Shown one piece after another: positions 22,778 through 35,915 of a DNA stretch of 64,000 nt. Source of the stretch: Ahaetulla prasina (taxonomy: Eukaryota; Chordata; Lepidosauria; Squamata; Colubridae); assembly GCF_028640845.1 (NCBI RefSeq), contig NC_080542.1, positions 64,245,064 to 64,309,063 on the forward strand, written 5' to 3'. The notes under the pieces are model-generated. The model did no database searches and was not told the origin of the DNA. It saw nothing but the letters and a program-made list of their open reading frames with translations. Each line of letters opens with the position of its first letter. Position 1 is the stretch's first letter. The position numbers were made by a program, and so were the translations under genes.

Positions 22778-24019
22778 ACTACGAGACAGAAAGAAAAAGG
22801 AAAGAGAAAAAAAAGTGTGAGAGATGAATGAAATGTAAACTACTGAACTGAGTAAAGCAGAACTGAAAAGGAATCAAAATATATCTGTCTGCACTATCTC
22901 TGTCAATTTTCCTTAATGAATAGTAATTCTTCCCAGACTTTCAAGCAAACAATTCATTCAGAGGCTCACTCAAGAAATGTGCTCTTCTCACATCAAAAGA
23001 ATGTGGAAAAGAATGAAACTTTGACTTTGGGTTATGCAGATTAGACTAATAGACTTTTGCAAAAATGACTGTTCATACTATTATGGTAAAACAAAAATTT
23101 GTGATTTGTTGTTAATGCTCTATTCTATTGTAACAGAGAGTCAGAAGTCAATGTTTCTTTTTCTTTCCCTAACCTTCCTCATTTTTCTTTCCCCTTTCCC
23201 CTTTCCCCCACTGTCCTTTTGTTTTGAATATAACTTAGGCAGTCTACTCAGACTGGGACGCAATAGTTTCTTCTACAATGATTTCACAATGATTTTTAAG
23301 AAGTTGATTCTAAGAATATTATTCTTAACAGTATAGAATATCTTGAGTTGCTGACTGTTCTGCCCATCTACAATAGAAGACGTTCTCAAATTTTGCGATG
23401 TATTGATTTCCTAAAATAATAAATGTCACCACATAAAGACTAAAACTGCTAATAAGGAGGATAATAAGAGTGCAATTCGCAGGCAGTAATATTTTTATCA
23501 GTCTCCTGTTGATTGAAATGAGAAAAAGTAGAATATGTTAATATGTAAAAAAATAATATATACTGATGATACATCGAGAACAAAGTACAGATTAATCTAC
23601 TCATTTTCTCTAGGTCACATATTCTTCATATATTCTACAGTCTCATGATGAGGTTAGGGGCAAAAGGCATCTGGTCACCATGGCTCCTGAGACCTTGCTT
23701 GTTTTTAACCTTTTGTGTATCCACTACTTTTTAGTACTGGCTGGAAATTGATGGAACAAATGGCAAAGAAATGAAAAATGCAGCAAGCATAGGCTCCGGC
23801 ACCTCTTCATTTAAAAACATCCCTTTATGGATCACCTTTTTCACCCTCCACTTGCAACCCAGCATAGTCTAAGCCAGGGGCCATTTGGACTTGTTTCCCA
23901 CAGAAAAAAAAACACTGGGAGCCACAAAAGTTGGGTGGGTGTGGCCAACTCAACGTCACTCCCACCCAGTCACATGACCTGTCCCAGTCACACCTACTGG
24001 GTTTTGCATCTCGGGATGT
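22778..24019. other. Intron; possible hAT fragment at about 23870-24000
   Basis: Mostly AT-rich. CCAGGGGCCATTTGGACTTG near 23874 and ACACTGGGAGCCACAAAA resemble a hAT end, but I found no second terminus. Confidence 0.3.
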
Positions 24020-24250
24020 TTTCTCTGGGAAATGGGTCTCTCTCCCTCTCTCTCTTCTGTTTTTCTCTTTTTCTCTCCCTCTCCTTTCCTTCCTTCCTTC
24101 CTTCCTTCCTCCCTTCCCTTCCCTTCCCTTCCCTTCCTTTCCTGTCCTTTCTTTCTCTCCCATTCTCTCTCATTTGTTTCCCTCTTTTCCCTTTCTCTCA
24201 TTCTCTCCCTCCAGCTGTTTCTCATTTCTACCTCCCTCTCCCTCGATATT
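24020..24250. repeat. CT-rich low complexity with (CCTT)n
   Basis: Polypyrimidine tract with (CCTT)n at about 24084-24140. The overlapping ORFs on both strands (Ser/Phe/Leu- or Glu/Arg/Lys-rich) are composition artefacts. Confidence 0.9.
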
Positions 24251-26780
24251 GAAACACAATTCAAGAGTTTATACATTTCTCCTGGGTGACATGGTTCTTG
24301 TACTTTCCTTATAAGGTGGTTTGCAATGCAGTTGGGAGTTCTTCAGAATGAAAGCTGCTACTGAACAGAAAGTCATTATCCTTCTGTCTGCTGGGAGCTG
24401 TTACTTAGTTGGCAGTGATCAAACCAAGTAGGCTAGCAAGTTACCCACCTGTGCAACCATCCCAGTGCTGACTGCTGCTCATTTGGAAAAGCTGCATTAA
24501 TCCATTTTCACTGTGCCTAGAGGAAAGCTATGAAGTTTAATTATGGGGCCTGCAGCTTTCCAAACAGATGGTCTTACCTACAGCTGGGAAACACAAAGTC
24601 TGAGTTGATAAAAAAATAAACCTTGTTGGGAAAAGCATGACTTTTAGAGCTTAAAAACCCAGAATAATAAAATCAATAACTGATGGGAAGACAGAAACAA
24701 GTTTAGAACAAGATATTTTAGCAGACAATATAATAAGGTTTTTTAATGAAATCTTTTAACTGAAACTAATTTAAGTTGATGTAATATTATTTCAATTAAA
24801 TATTGGCCAGGGGACTTTGCAGGCAATACTATAAAGCTGGGAAAATATCTAAGCAGAGATCTCTGAGGAATTTTTACTATTACTTTGGCATTACTTGTAA
24901 AAATGCAGGTTGCAAAAAAAAAATGGAGTTAGTAGAAGAAGAGCCCATTGTGATTTCCAAACTGAAGTTGATTATCTGCAACAACCAACAAGCCACTCCA
25001 ATAACTGAGGAAACATGATTAGGGAACATTAAAAAGTAAACAAATTAGCAAGTTTCTGCTGTAAGATTCCCCAAGATGTACACAGGAGGGGCAATCACAG
25101 AGAAGACAGTGACCACCGCTGAGAGATTTACAGAACAAGTGTTATTTAAAACAGAAAAAAATGTGTGAAAAGTGTTGAACCCCCCCTTTTTAAAGTGCAA
25201 ATATATTATATTCAATATAATAATAAAATTAATAATATTATGCTCAATATAATAATCAAGGCTTATATAGGTAGGAAGAGTTTGGAGATGTCATATTTAA
25301 AAAACTCAGCCATTAATGAACAAGATGAATTTATGTTTCATCATAAGCATATTATTTTCTTCCCTCCAGCATAGGAACAGCATAGCATAATGATCTATGG
25401 AATATGTAATTATAAATTGTCCTTCCCAACAACCAGTCCATGTTCTCCTTCCTTTTACTGTGTTCCATGATTTTGAACACCAATATGATGGTGAAGCCAG
25501 TAGCATAATGGGCAAGAACAGAGATGGCTATACTGCTCACTTGTTCCCAGGTAATTTTTCTTTTAACTCTTCCAAACACAATACATTGTTTCAGGAACAT
25601 AGCAATTATAATAATGTTAACTAATTTTATAAGACTTTGACTCTTAAGACATGCAGTGTTCACTCTTGATACCCAAAGTTTGTTTTGTGATGAGAAAATT
25701 TTCAGACAATTTTATGGAGTTCTTTTTACATGAACATAAAACTCCTGGGATTCTGTATGAAATCAGGTACAAAAATCATGCACGTAAATAAATAGTTTAA
25801 ATACCAGCTGTTTGTAAAAATCAATGTTTCTAAAATATAACGGTAAAAGTTAAAATTTCTCAAGGGGCTAAAGTCATGTATTCAGTTAGAAAATGTTAGA
25901 ACCATATAATATCATCAAGAAATGTAAGCTTTATTTTTTATTATAAAAAATATAAGAAAGTATATGGAAAAGACAGAGAATCTCAATTCAGTTAACACAA
26001 CCATAATTTTAGTTGGTTGGATGTTTCTGTGTTAATAATGGTTTATTAGCTCCTGAGTTAGGTTTATTGAGTTATAATTACTGTAGTTGATTGCTTTGTT
26101 TTGAATCTTATCCTCTTAAAGATTTTCTAGAAACCAATTCAATTGGAAGCTATTTTCCCATAATTTGTTAACACTTGAATTAGTAAATAATGCACAATTT
26201 AAATTATAGATTGAATCTGGGTTTGCTTGCACCAAGAGGAAAATTCTTGTTTATTTGTTTGCTTGTTTGTTTTATGACTTGCTGCTCTCCGGATTATTCC
26301 TCCCAGGCTCTCTGGAGAAAGCCCAACCCATATATCACCATTCAAACTATTATCCCTGCCAGACTGAATTATGAACATTGAATATATTGAGCTATATTAT
26401 ATAATCTAGATGATTTCTTGATAAAAGCATTCAGTTTGAGGTTTTTATATTCATTGCTGCCATTTCATGATTGTCATGATTTTTGCAATCCAGATATGAT
26501 AATAATAATAAAAATAAAGATAATAGGAGCTAAACACTTAAAAATCAAGCAATTAGATATCCTCAAAGAACTTTTTCCAAAAGCAACTGGACTTGCTTCA
26601 TTTTGTTTTCATTGGTTTTCTTCTCATCCAAGCTTCAGCTTCAGCTTATGTTTTCAAGCATTAAAAAAAAAAAAACAAGAAAATCCAGTTGTGTTTTTTA
26701 AAAAGCACTGTTGGGACAATCATAAACTTTCTGTTAGAAAGAGAAAAAAAATGAATCTGATTTTTGACTGATGATTATGG
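24251..26780. other. AT-rich intron, no gene
   Basis: 2.5 kb without a recognisable repeat or coding signal; the least transposon-marked stretch in the window. Confidence 0.4.
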
Positions 26781-26968
26781 TTATAGAAATGAGTATTTAT
26801 TGTTTTAGATAGGTAAAAAGGTTGATATTACTATGTATTTACTGCAGCAAATTCACATTTCCCCTTCACTTTTCTTCCCTTTCTTTCCTTCTTTCTTTTA
26901 TATTGTCTTTATTTCTATTTCCTATTTTTAAAAAACCCTTTTAATAAAAAAAACTTTAAAAAAGTATT
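26781..26968 (+). mobile_element. Possible L1 3' end
   Basis: TTTCTATTTCCTATTTTTAA followed by ACCCTTTTAATAAAAAAAAC resembles the L1 terminus at 1760-1830 and 60000-60088. No coding part and no target duplication. Confidence 0.35.
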
Positions 26969-27885
26969 CAAAAAACTCAGGGCCTTAAGATGCAACACTT
27001 AATAGGCACATAGAATAAAATCTGCATCATTAATTCACAAATTGTGACAGAAAGTGCATTTGATAATGTGCCAAAAGTTATATTCAGTGCATGGCAACAG
27101 ATATATTTAAGTAGTGAACTTAAAGTAGTCAAATATGAATTACTATTACTGTTAATATTACTGTTATTTAAAACTATGCAACCACTGATTATGTGGCTTA
27201 GAATTTACTGTTTATATGAGAAAGTTGCTATTCCAATTACAAACAACTCTGAGATATAGTAAAATAATGCCCCAATAAAACGGAATGACCCCATCATTGT
27301 TAATATGTTTGATTAACTTCTGAAATTTTATATTCTACATTCTATCTAATACCCATTCAGAATTCCAGTTACTGTATCTCCAAATTTTCAAATAACACTT
27401 AATGTTGAGACTTCTAGTCAAATTTTTGATACTAATTGCTGCTGCTGCTACTACTACTAATTTTAATTAACTTTCTGATTTTGATGCAAATTCTGGTTTT
27501 TATCTCAAATGCACTTGCAGTTCCAATTTACTTTATGTAAACTGTACAACATTTGAAATGTTTGCTAGGGGATCAAAGTGGATCCAAGATGGCCAACCTG
27601 AATTCACTTATGAAATTATACTTGCTTCAACTTAAAAATGAAAATTATATCTCAATGTTTTACTTTAAAAGCAACAATTACAGTAAATATGATGAAGAGT
27701 CATTCTCACTGAGCACCCATTTTAGTCTAATGGATTCACCTGAGATCATCAGCTATGTTCTAATTTCTCTGACTAACTTATCTGGATCAAGTTCATAATA
27801 CTAAGACATATTTCTAGACAAGGAATACTTTCATCACAATCTATAACCAATTTTATCTTGACTATAATTTGATATATACTATTAA
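26969..27885. other. AT-rich intron, no gene
   Basis: Nothing recognised. Confidence 0.4.
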
Positions 27886-28723
27886 GCTATGTAGCCAACT
27901 TCAGAAAATGCTACAAAAATATATGCAACCAAATAAAAACTGAATGCACCAATTACCACACCAAACAAGAATCTTTGCACAAAATCCAATCGTGCTTTTT
28001 ATAATTTTGTGAACAACAAACTTAAAGACTCGAGATCCATCCCACCACTAAACGGATCTAACAGCAAAGAATATAATGATGAAACAGTTAAAGCAAACCT
28101 CTTTAACACATTCTTCGGCTCAGTCTTTGGTAACAGTAATGGCTCACACCCAACACACCCAACATTCCCCAGTCGTACCAGCAATGAGTGCAATGACCTA
28201 ACACAAATAGATTTACAGAAGATAATGTTGAAAAGGCCCTTCGCAAACTGAAACCATCTCTATCCATTGGACCTGATGAACTATGTGCATACTTCTTAAA
28301 AAAGCTTTCCACTAATATAGCAGAACCCCTAAGCATAATCTTTGAAAAAGCTTTTACAACCAGCTCCCTTCCCAAACTTTGGTCACTAGCCATGGTCATT
28401 CCTGTCTTCAAAAAAGGAGACCCCAGTCTAGTTGAAAATTACAGACCAATCTCTTTATGCTGTATCACCTGCAAAGTAATGGAATCAACCATCAACCAAT
28501 CCATTACCCTCCACCTAGAAACAAACAACCTACTCTCTAATAAACATTTGATTTCAGAAAAAAATTATCCTGTAATTTGCAATTTCTTCACTCCAAAAAT
28601 ATATGGACCACGAATCTTGATCAGGGCAAAGCAATAGATGCAATTTACATAGACTTCTGTAAAGCTTTTGACTCTGTGGTACATGACAATCTTCTCCTAA
28701 AACTAAAATCCTACGGTATCTCC
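27886..28723 (+). mobile_element. CR1-group LINE internal fragment (RT N-terminal half)
   Basis: Frames give VNNKLKDSRSIPPL, then LSIGPDELCAYFLKK, then MVIPVFKKGDPSLVENYRPI and SLCCITCKVMESTINQSI, then AIDAIYIDFCKAFDSVVHD: RT motifs 0 to A of a CR1-type polymerase, with frameshifts. It matches 62460-63170. The fragment stops at LLKLKSYGIS, at the same point where another fragment begins at 34065. Confidence 0.85.
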
Positions 28724-30130
28724 ACAAGAAAACAGGTGGTGCAACTAGAATGAGTACTTTGAAATAGTTAACAGATAGTCCTTTGATTGTGTTGAGGTTA
28801 AACATAGCTTAGTATCAAAGTTTACTCTTAAAGCCTGATGTAAGTAACTATAGCTTAGAATTACATTGGTTAAAATAAGAATGCATAAATTCCATTGTAG
28901 CACTGAGCTCTGAACCTGACATTACTTTAAGAAGCACATATTAGATCACTTTGTTTAGTGTGAAAGAACAGTTCAGTAATATAATAAAAGCCTGCATGAA
29001 TTACACTGAATTAGGGGTTCAAGACTGAAAAGGGTCAGACTTGATTGAATTCAAATGTGTGATTCAAGCAATCCAATTTAATACAAGCCATTTTGAGATT
29101 CAATTTAATATGTGTGCCTATCAATCAATCAATCAAAGTAGTCAGCCATCCAAACAAAGCCTATAATGGACAAATCTTCAAAAAACCCATGTATTTTTTT
29201 AAAAGCCAAAAATAGCAGGCAGAACAGATCTATTAGACAACACAGATGTTTCTATATTTCACTGGGTTATCTTCAAGGGTTTTACAATAGCATAATTCTT
29301 TTTTAAAAAATATCTGTCGGTCTATATATCTTCATTTCCCTCCCCAGTTCATTGATGGCCACTGTCTTTTTACCATACTCTGTGCACGCCATTAATGGTA
29401 TATAAGGTATACAAGGTAGCCAGAAAGAGACTACACAAAATGACATTTGTAGCACTGTCACCTCCAGTTTACTATTAAAGCAATAAAGGTTTAGTTCAAT
29501 GATTGTGTTAGCCTAGCACCCACTCAGTCACTGTCAAGATTGTTCAAAATTCAAAAGTAAGGTTTGCCCTGAATCCACATTCCAAATGCTGAGACCTGGA
29601 GTGGGCTTCTAATTGTGTTTTCAGTGCCAGAATCATATATAACAATCTATTAGCACAAAGGAGAACAAAATTAAAGCTTGTGGATGTTCACAATTAAAGA
29701 AGCTGAAAAACTGAATGAAGTCAAAAGTAATATTATTTTTGCCACATTAATATATTGCTGATATTAGTTTTTAAATGAAGAATCAGTCCAATGCTTGTCC
29801 CTCCCAAGTATTTACCACATAAAAAACTGAAGTTGCAAAATTATACATTGCTCTAATAATTCCAGCAAAGCAGCAGAAAAATCTATTAATCATGTCATAC
29901 TGTTGCAAAACGTTTCAGAGCCATTTAATTAATTTTGCTTCTTTGAAGCAAACATTTCAGTTTGCAAGTATGGGACTCAACTCAATCTTGGAAATGCTCT
30001 TTTGAATTATTATTTTTTGTACATACCTGGTAATTGTTAATTGTTTCTCAGTTTCTAAAACCTTTGCAAATAATTTTAAAAAGAGGGGGGGAAAAAATGA
30101 CCATTCGCAGGAAGCTGTGTTGATTTCAAG
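28724..30130. other. AT-rich intron, no gene
   Basis: A short (CAAT)n run at about 29126-29148. Nothing else recognised. Confidence 0.4.
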
Positions 30131-30403
30131 GATACATGCTCTATGGAGGTGATGGCGAATCTTCTAGATACCATGTGTCCAAATTGCGTGAGTGCACAGG
30201 CCCAAACTGAAAGGTTTGTGCCTGGTAAGAGGTAAGATATTTTTCTTTCATGAGCTTCTGTTTCGTCATTTCCAGGGAAACTGATGCTCATGAAAGAAAC
30301 ACCACAGAAATATGACTTGGGGGCAACAGTGCACGTGTCAGCAGAGAGGGCTCTGCGTGCCATCTCTGGCATGCGTGCTATAGGTTCACCATCACGGCTC
30401 TAG
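30131..30403. mobile_element. Non-autonomous DNA transposon, hAT-like
   Basis: Imperfect terminal inverted repeats: GGTGATGGCGAATCTT at the left, and GGTTCACCATCACGGCTCTA at the right, whose reverse complement starts TAGAGCCGTGATGGTGAACC. The interior is repeat-like with no ORF of substance. No clear target duplication, so superfamily and ends are tentative. Confidence 0.55.
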
Positions 30404-30610
30404 GGTAAACGCAATTTTGATTCTGTGCAATGAAAGTGAATTAGTACTTAGCAAAAATCAGTCCAAGTACATTTTCTGCGTTTATTTATTATATACATAT
30501 TTATCTCTCTATATTAAACAGTTGTTACATTGTATTAAATTGTTGACACAAGGAACTTTAATGTAGTTTGTATGCATCCTTGGGCATCAATCAGTTAATG
30601 AACAGAACTC

Positions 30611-30955
30611 AAGATGCTGTTAGTGTTGTTTTCCTCAGAACTTTTAAAATGTTTTACAGTGCTTATAAGGTTTTATATAATGCCTTAATATGTGTTAGTT
30701 GTGTTAATATGAAAAGGGGAAGATGTTACAGTTGTTTTCATCAGAACTTTTGTAATGTTTTAGAATGTTTATAATGTTTTACAATTTTTTAGAATGTTTA
30801 TAATGTGGTAGTTGTGTTAATATGAAAAGGGGAAGATATTACAATTGTTTTCTTTGGACCTTTTACAATGTTTTACAATGCTTATAAGGTTTTATAATGT
30901 CTTATAATGTGTTAGTTGTTTTAATATGAAAAGGGAAGGGAAGATGTTACAGTGG
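30611..30955. repeat. Minisatellite, ~110-bp unit, three copies
   Basis: Unit starts AAGATG(T/C)TGTTA or AAGATRTTACA at 30611, 30720, 30833 and a partial at 30941. Each contains CTTTT-AATGTTTTA and GTTAATATGAAAAGGGGAAG. Confidence 0.8.
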
Positions 30956-30959
30956 TTAT

Positions 30960-32905
30960 GTCTGCTGTGTTGGCAGGATTAGTCTGAGATGCATTTCCTG
31001 CCTCTTCAGGAGTTGCCTTCAGCTGCTCCTGTGAGGTATTTCTGATTCCTGTCATATGTAGATATATATTTGTAATGATGTCTTATCAGGGCTTTTTCAA
31101 TTAAACTTCTTGCAACAGGTGCTAGTTCAAATCATACTTGGTATGAGATCATTATAACTGAAAGTCTGTATTATTTATCATTGGAAGAGGTAGATCTTTA
31201 TGTTCCTTTTATATCAAATATTATATCACAGAATTATATTCTGTGATTTCATGATAATATAAACATTGCTCTCAGAATCTGGAATTTTCTATTAAAAGAA
31301 ATCAGGTGCAAGGTAGCTGTAGTATATATCTGTTATCCAGCTTTCAGTAAGCTTCAGAAAAGCTTTGGGTGCTGTGCTACTGAAGTGAATTTTAATTTAG
31401 TAAATGTGATGATTGATCTTTGAATTGATTTTTTTGTTCAGCTAGAGCTTTAAGTTGCAGTGGAGGCTACTATCGATAAGAACTGTAAATGTGATCTGTC
31501 AATCAAATCTAACCTGTCGATCTAGATAACAAGCAGAGACAATCATAGGCTGGAAAATATCACTGAACAATGAATCAGAAGCAAAAAGGTTTCCTTGTCA
31601 GATTAACTTTTAAAAAGAGAAGAGGGGTAGTGGTGTCCATTTTGTTTTTCTGAATTTTCTCTTTCAAGGGAGGATATGAAGCATTTATTTCTGATTGTCT
31701 CAAGGCCAAGTAAGCAGAACCCAAATCAGAGGTGGACTGGAGATCTAGGAAGAAATATAGTTGTCTAGAGATAGTTGAAAGCTAAATATAAATCAGATTT
31801 TGAGTTGAACTGAGTTGTGCTTTTATTCTATTTTTTCTGCATTTCTTCTTTTTGTGGACATATTGTTGAGATAAAGCTCAGAATTCATTGCTGTTTTCTT
31901 TCCCTTTCTCTTTTGGTATTACAACTCTATATGATTCCTTAACCTTGATACATACTAGTCATTAAGACTTGAATTCTTAATGAATCTGAATTCTCATTCT
32001 GAAAATACCATAACCGTTGAGGTATCTTCTCATTTAAGGTTTCTCTTCTTTTCAAAGTTTACCCAAAGATGAGATAATGGAGGCTAGTACAGATAAAATC
32101 TGTGAATTATTGACATTCATGTATTTTTTATAAATATTGATTTGATTTGAATTTCTCTTGTGATCATTTACTTTCCATTTTGTTAATTGGTAAAAATAAA
32201 CTATTAACACTTCTATTTCTGAAAGCATTCTTAATTTACAGCATTTTTGCACAATTGCCTAATACTTTTGCAAAATAATGTATATAACTGTACTTGTAGC
32301 TACTTAGCTTTAATTGAAACAATATTAACAGTAATGGGAAGATGTAGTGGTCTTATATCTAGACTGAATATCCTGCAACCAGCTGCCAAAGTGTCTCAGA
32401 CTAGACAAAGCTTTCTTAAGCAAATTTATGGTTAAGCAGACATTAGCATAGGACTGTTGAATGTTGGTCATGTGGGGTTCTTGGTTTAGTAGCTCTTCCA
32501 AAAGGATGGAAGGTCAGAAAAACATATTAGTAGCAAATTTAGCCTCATGAATTACACTATGTTTCAAACTAAGAAGAACAGATCACAATTAGTTTGAGCA
32601 AAAATGGGTCACAAGAACCATAATGTTAATAATGTTCCCAGAAAGTTCAGGTTAGATGAACTCAATCAGCTAAAGACTCCCCTAAGGAATGCTATCATAT
32701 CTCATAATTTCTTAATTCTACTATTTCTAATTTTGTTGAATAAAATATCATCATAAGGCAGAAAGAGGTCTATAATAAATCTTTTTTCAAAGATCTCCAG
32801 TGATCTCCAGTGTAACATATCAAATGAACCTGCAATTAGAACTCAGTTTCAAAAGGTCATTCTGATAATAATGATTCCACAGGATCTACAGTAACATTAA
32901 GTAAT
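30960..32905. other. AT-rich intron, no gene
   Basis: Nothing recognised. Confidence 0.4.
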
Positions 32906-32906
32906 G

Positions 32907-32907
32907 G

Positions 32908-32968
<61 letters not shown>
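32907..32968. repeat. (GATA)n microsatellite (Bkm-type)
   Basis: About 15 uninterrupted units. GATA repeats are the Bkm satellite unit first described from snakes, although short arrays occur genome-wide. An alternating purine/pyrimidine stretch follows to about 33080. Confidence 0.95.
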
Positions 32969-32969
<1 letters not shown>

Positions 32970-33084
32970 TACAGACAGACATACACATATATGTGTGTAT
33001 GTGTAATTGTACATATGTATATGTGTGTGAATGTGTGTATATTCAGATATGTGTGTGTAGGTGCATGAGTGTGCATGTGTTTAA

Positions 33085-33262
33085 ATTTGTTGTTCTTGTT
33101 AGTTGCAAAGTCATGTCCGACCCATTGTGACCCCATGGACAATGTTCCTCCACACCTTCCTGTCCTCTGCCATCCTCTGGAGTCCATTTAAACTCATGCC
33201 TACTGCTTCAGTGACTCCATCCAGCCACCTCATTCTCTGTCGTCCCCTTCTTCTTTTTAAAC
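33085..33262 (-). mobile_element. Bov-B (RTE) LINE 3' fragment
   Basis: The minus strand reads WQRTGRCGGTLSMGSQWVGH then DFATN, the Bov-B ORF C-terminus (GSQRVGHDWAT in the family), encoded by GTCACAATGGGTCGGACATG. Only the 3' end is present. Confidence 0.85.
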
Positions 33263-33307
33263 TTTTTTAAACATTTAAGTGTTTAAAAACTTATATAAAT
33301 ATACAGA

Positions 33308-33334
33308 AACACACACACACACACACACACACAG

Positions 33335-33393
<59 letters not shown>
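33308..33393. repeat. (AC)n followed by (GTTA)n
   Basis: About 24 bp of AC then about 58 bp of GTTA/TTAG units. Confidence 0.95.
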
Positions 33394-33397
<4 letters not shown>

Positions 33398-33873
33398 GGC
33401 ATTCAGATTCCAATGACAAAAATTAATTTAGTGACATTTGGACTGGAAAAACCTGAAGCTAACTACTTTGTAATGTATTTATTTACAGACATACAGATCA
33501 GTGTAGTAGAGCAGTATCTAAAATCCATGCTCACATTTTAGGTTGCTACAAAAACATTCCACTTTTTTTCCCAACTTAGATTTAAAGAATAGATTGGCAC
33601 ATTTCTGTTCTACTAGTGGGCATTATCTGAGTTTCATTTTGGAGTTACAGATATTTGATGTACTAGGAAATATACTTACATTCAGCCTATCTCGAAACCT
33701 GACCCAGAATCTCCAATGGCTAATAAATTACAATGAGATTTCATTGGTCACCACTACAGTTCCTTGGAAAAAAAACCTAAATATCTAACAATAGAAGAAA
33801 ACAAAATTATGATGTCTTTTGGTGTGATCATTTTCTTTATCTCAGTCAAAACTAGTTAATAAAAATATACAAT
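33394..33873. other. Intron, no gene
   Basis: Nothing recognised. Confidence 0.4.
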
Positions 33874-33893
33874 AATTGAAATACAAAAATATA

Positions 33894-33955
<62 letters not shown>

Positions 33956-33962
33956 TTCTGTT

Positions 33963-34017
<55 letters not shown>

Positions 34018-34054
34018 ATATATATATAAAAGCATATATTTTTGTATTTCAATT
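33874..34054. repeat. (AT)n tract inside a 24-bp-arm inverted repeat
   Basis: Arms AATTGAAATACAAAAATATA (33874 on) and ATATTTTTGTATTTCAATT (to 34054) flank two AT runs separated by TTTGTTTTCTGTTTTTTTTA. The whole 181 bp can fold as a hairpin. Confidence 0.85.
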
Positions 34055-34064
34055 ACCAGTTACC

Positions 34065-35256
34065 AACTTCTCCTAAAACTAAAATCCTATGACATTTCAG
34101 GACCCCTCCACAATTGGATAACAGCTTTCCTGTCAAACATACAAGTGGTCAATATTGGCAATGCTCTATTAAATCCTGTTCCTGTCAAAAGTGGAGTTCC
34201 CCAAGGCAGCATTTTTGGACCAACACTCTTCATATTATACATTAATGATCTCTGTGACCATATTACAAGTAATTGTGTTCTTTTTGCTGACGATGTCAAA
34301 CTATTTAACACCACCAACAATACAACTACCCTTCAAAAAGATCCTGACTTTGTATCTGAATGGTCTAAAACTTGGCAACTCCAAATCTCAACCAGCAAAT
34401 GCTCAGTCTTACATATTGGAAAAAAGAACCTAAGCACCAAATACAACTTGATGGACATTACCTTACAGATGACCCTCACCCTGTTAAAGACCTTGGAGTT
34501 TTCATATCAAATGATCTAAGCGCCAAAGCCCACTGCAACTACATCGCAAAAAAGGCTTTAAGAGCTGTAAACCTAATCTTGTGTAGCTTCTTTTCCAAAA
34601 ACACTGCACTACTAACCGGAGCATATAAAACATTTGCTAGACCAATTCTTGAATACAGCTCGCCTATCTGGAATCCATACCACATTTCTGACATCAATAC
34701 AATTGAACGTGTCCAGAAATATTTTACAAGAAGAGTTCTCCACTCCTCTGAATACAACAAAATACCTTATGCCACCAGACTTGAAATCTTGGGTTTAGAA
34801 AATTTAGAACTATGCCGCCTTCGACATGACCTGAGTTTAACTCATAGAATCATCTATTACAATGTCCTTCCTGTCAAAGACTACTTCAGCTTCAATTGCA
34901 ATAATACATGAGCACACAATAGATTTAAGCTTAATGTTAACCGCTCCAATCTTGATTGCAGAAAATATGACTTCAGTAATAGAATTGTTAATGCTTGGAA
35001 TAAACAACCTGACTCTTCCCAAAATCCCCAAAGCTTCAACCAAAAACTGTCTACTATTGACCTCACCCCATTTCTAAGAGGTCTGTAAGGGGCGTGCTTA
35101 AGAGCATAAGTGTGCCTACCATTCCTGTCCTATTGTTTTCTTTTGTTATATCCAATTAATATAGTTATTACATACTCATACTTATATATATGCTTATATA
35201 TTGTATAGTTATTACATGCTTATGCTTATATATACTGTGTGACAAATAAATAAATA
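34065..35256 (+). mobile_element. CR1-group LINE 3' half (RT C-terminal half plus 3' UTR)
   Basis: Begins at KLKSYDISGPLHNWITAFLS, then VPVKSGVPQGSIFGP, then the polymerase motif as VLFADDVKLFN, then KDLGVFISNDL, ARPILEYSSPIWNPYHIS and RLRHDLSLTHRIIYYNVLP. Two frameshifts (around 34440 and 34910) break it. 3' UTR as in 11807-12143, ending ATATACTGTGTGACAAATAA then (ATAA)n. Its start matches the end of the fragment at 27886-28723. Confidence 0.88.
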
Positions 35257-35717
35257 TAGTGTGACAGCCAAATTTGTGAATAGATCAAAGGGATCCTGAT
35301 GAGATTTTCCTCTTAGGACCCATAGCGGAAGTACTAATGAAATGTCCAGAATTTCCTAATAATTTAACCCAATATATGAATTCCCTAGGTAAGTAATCTG
35401 TTTGTTATATATTTGAATTAACCTCAACTATAAACAGTAGAAATCTTAGAACAAGGCAGGCTGAAAGCTGCAAAAGAAAGAAGCATGGCATTCAAAGGAC
35501 ATACAGCAATCAAACAAGAGATTATAAACATGGTTTATAAACATGGAGGGATTCAAAATTTTTCACTACTGATTCTGTGGGCATGGCTTGGTGGACGTGG
35601 CATGGCTTGCTGGGCATAGCTTAGTGGACGTGGCAGGGGAAGGATACTACAAAATTCCCATTTCCTTTTGATCAGCTGGGACTCAGGAGGCAGACAATAG
35701 ATGGGGGTGGGGCAAGT
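35257..35717. other. Intron with repeat-like GC-richer stretch at 35570-35640
   Basis: Imperfect repeats of GGCATGGCTTG/GGACGTGGCA at 35580-35640, a pattern also seen in hAT elements here (48680-48740). Otherwise nothing. Confidence 0.4.
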
Positions 35718-35808
35718 CAAAGGTGGTATTAACCGGTTCTCCGAACTACTTAAAATTTCCTCTCTCAGTTATCCAGAACTGGTCAGAACCTGCTGAATAC
35801 CACCTCTG
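35718..35808. mobile_element. Short MITE, 91 bp
   Basis: Termini CAAAGGTGGTATTAACCGGT and ACCTGCTGAATACCACCTCTG are imperfect inverted repeats of hAT character. No target duplication seen. Confidence 0.55.
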
Positions 35809-35915
35809 ATTATAAAGTAGAAATGTCACTTTATCAATAACTAACAAACAACTAAAAAGCAATCATAGGATTATTGAGGAAACAGGATTCTCCCTTTTTC
35901 CTGGCAATAAGGATA

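Noticed and set aside
23827..24314. Several ORFs of 85-141 codons over the CT-rich tract
   Set aside because: Low-complexity polypyrimidine sequence; Ser/Leu/Phe-rich or Glu/Arg/Lys-rich peptides depend on strand only.
32907..33393. CRISPR-like regular repeats
   Set aside because: The repeats are simple tetranucleotide or dinucleotide microsatellites without spacers, in a vertebrate genome.
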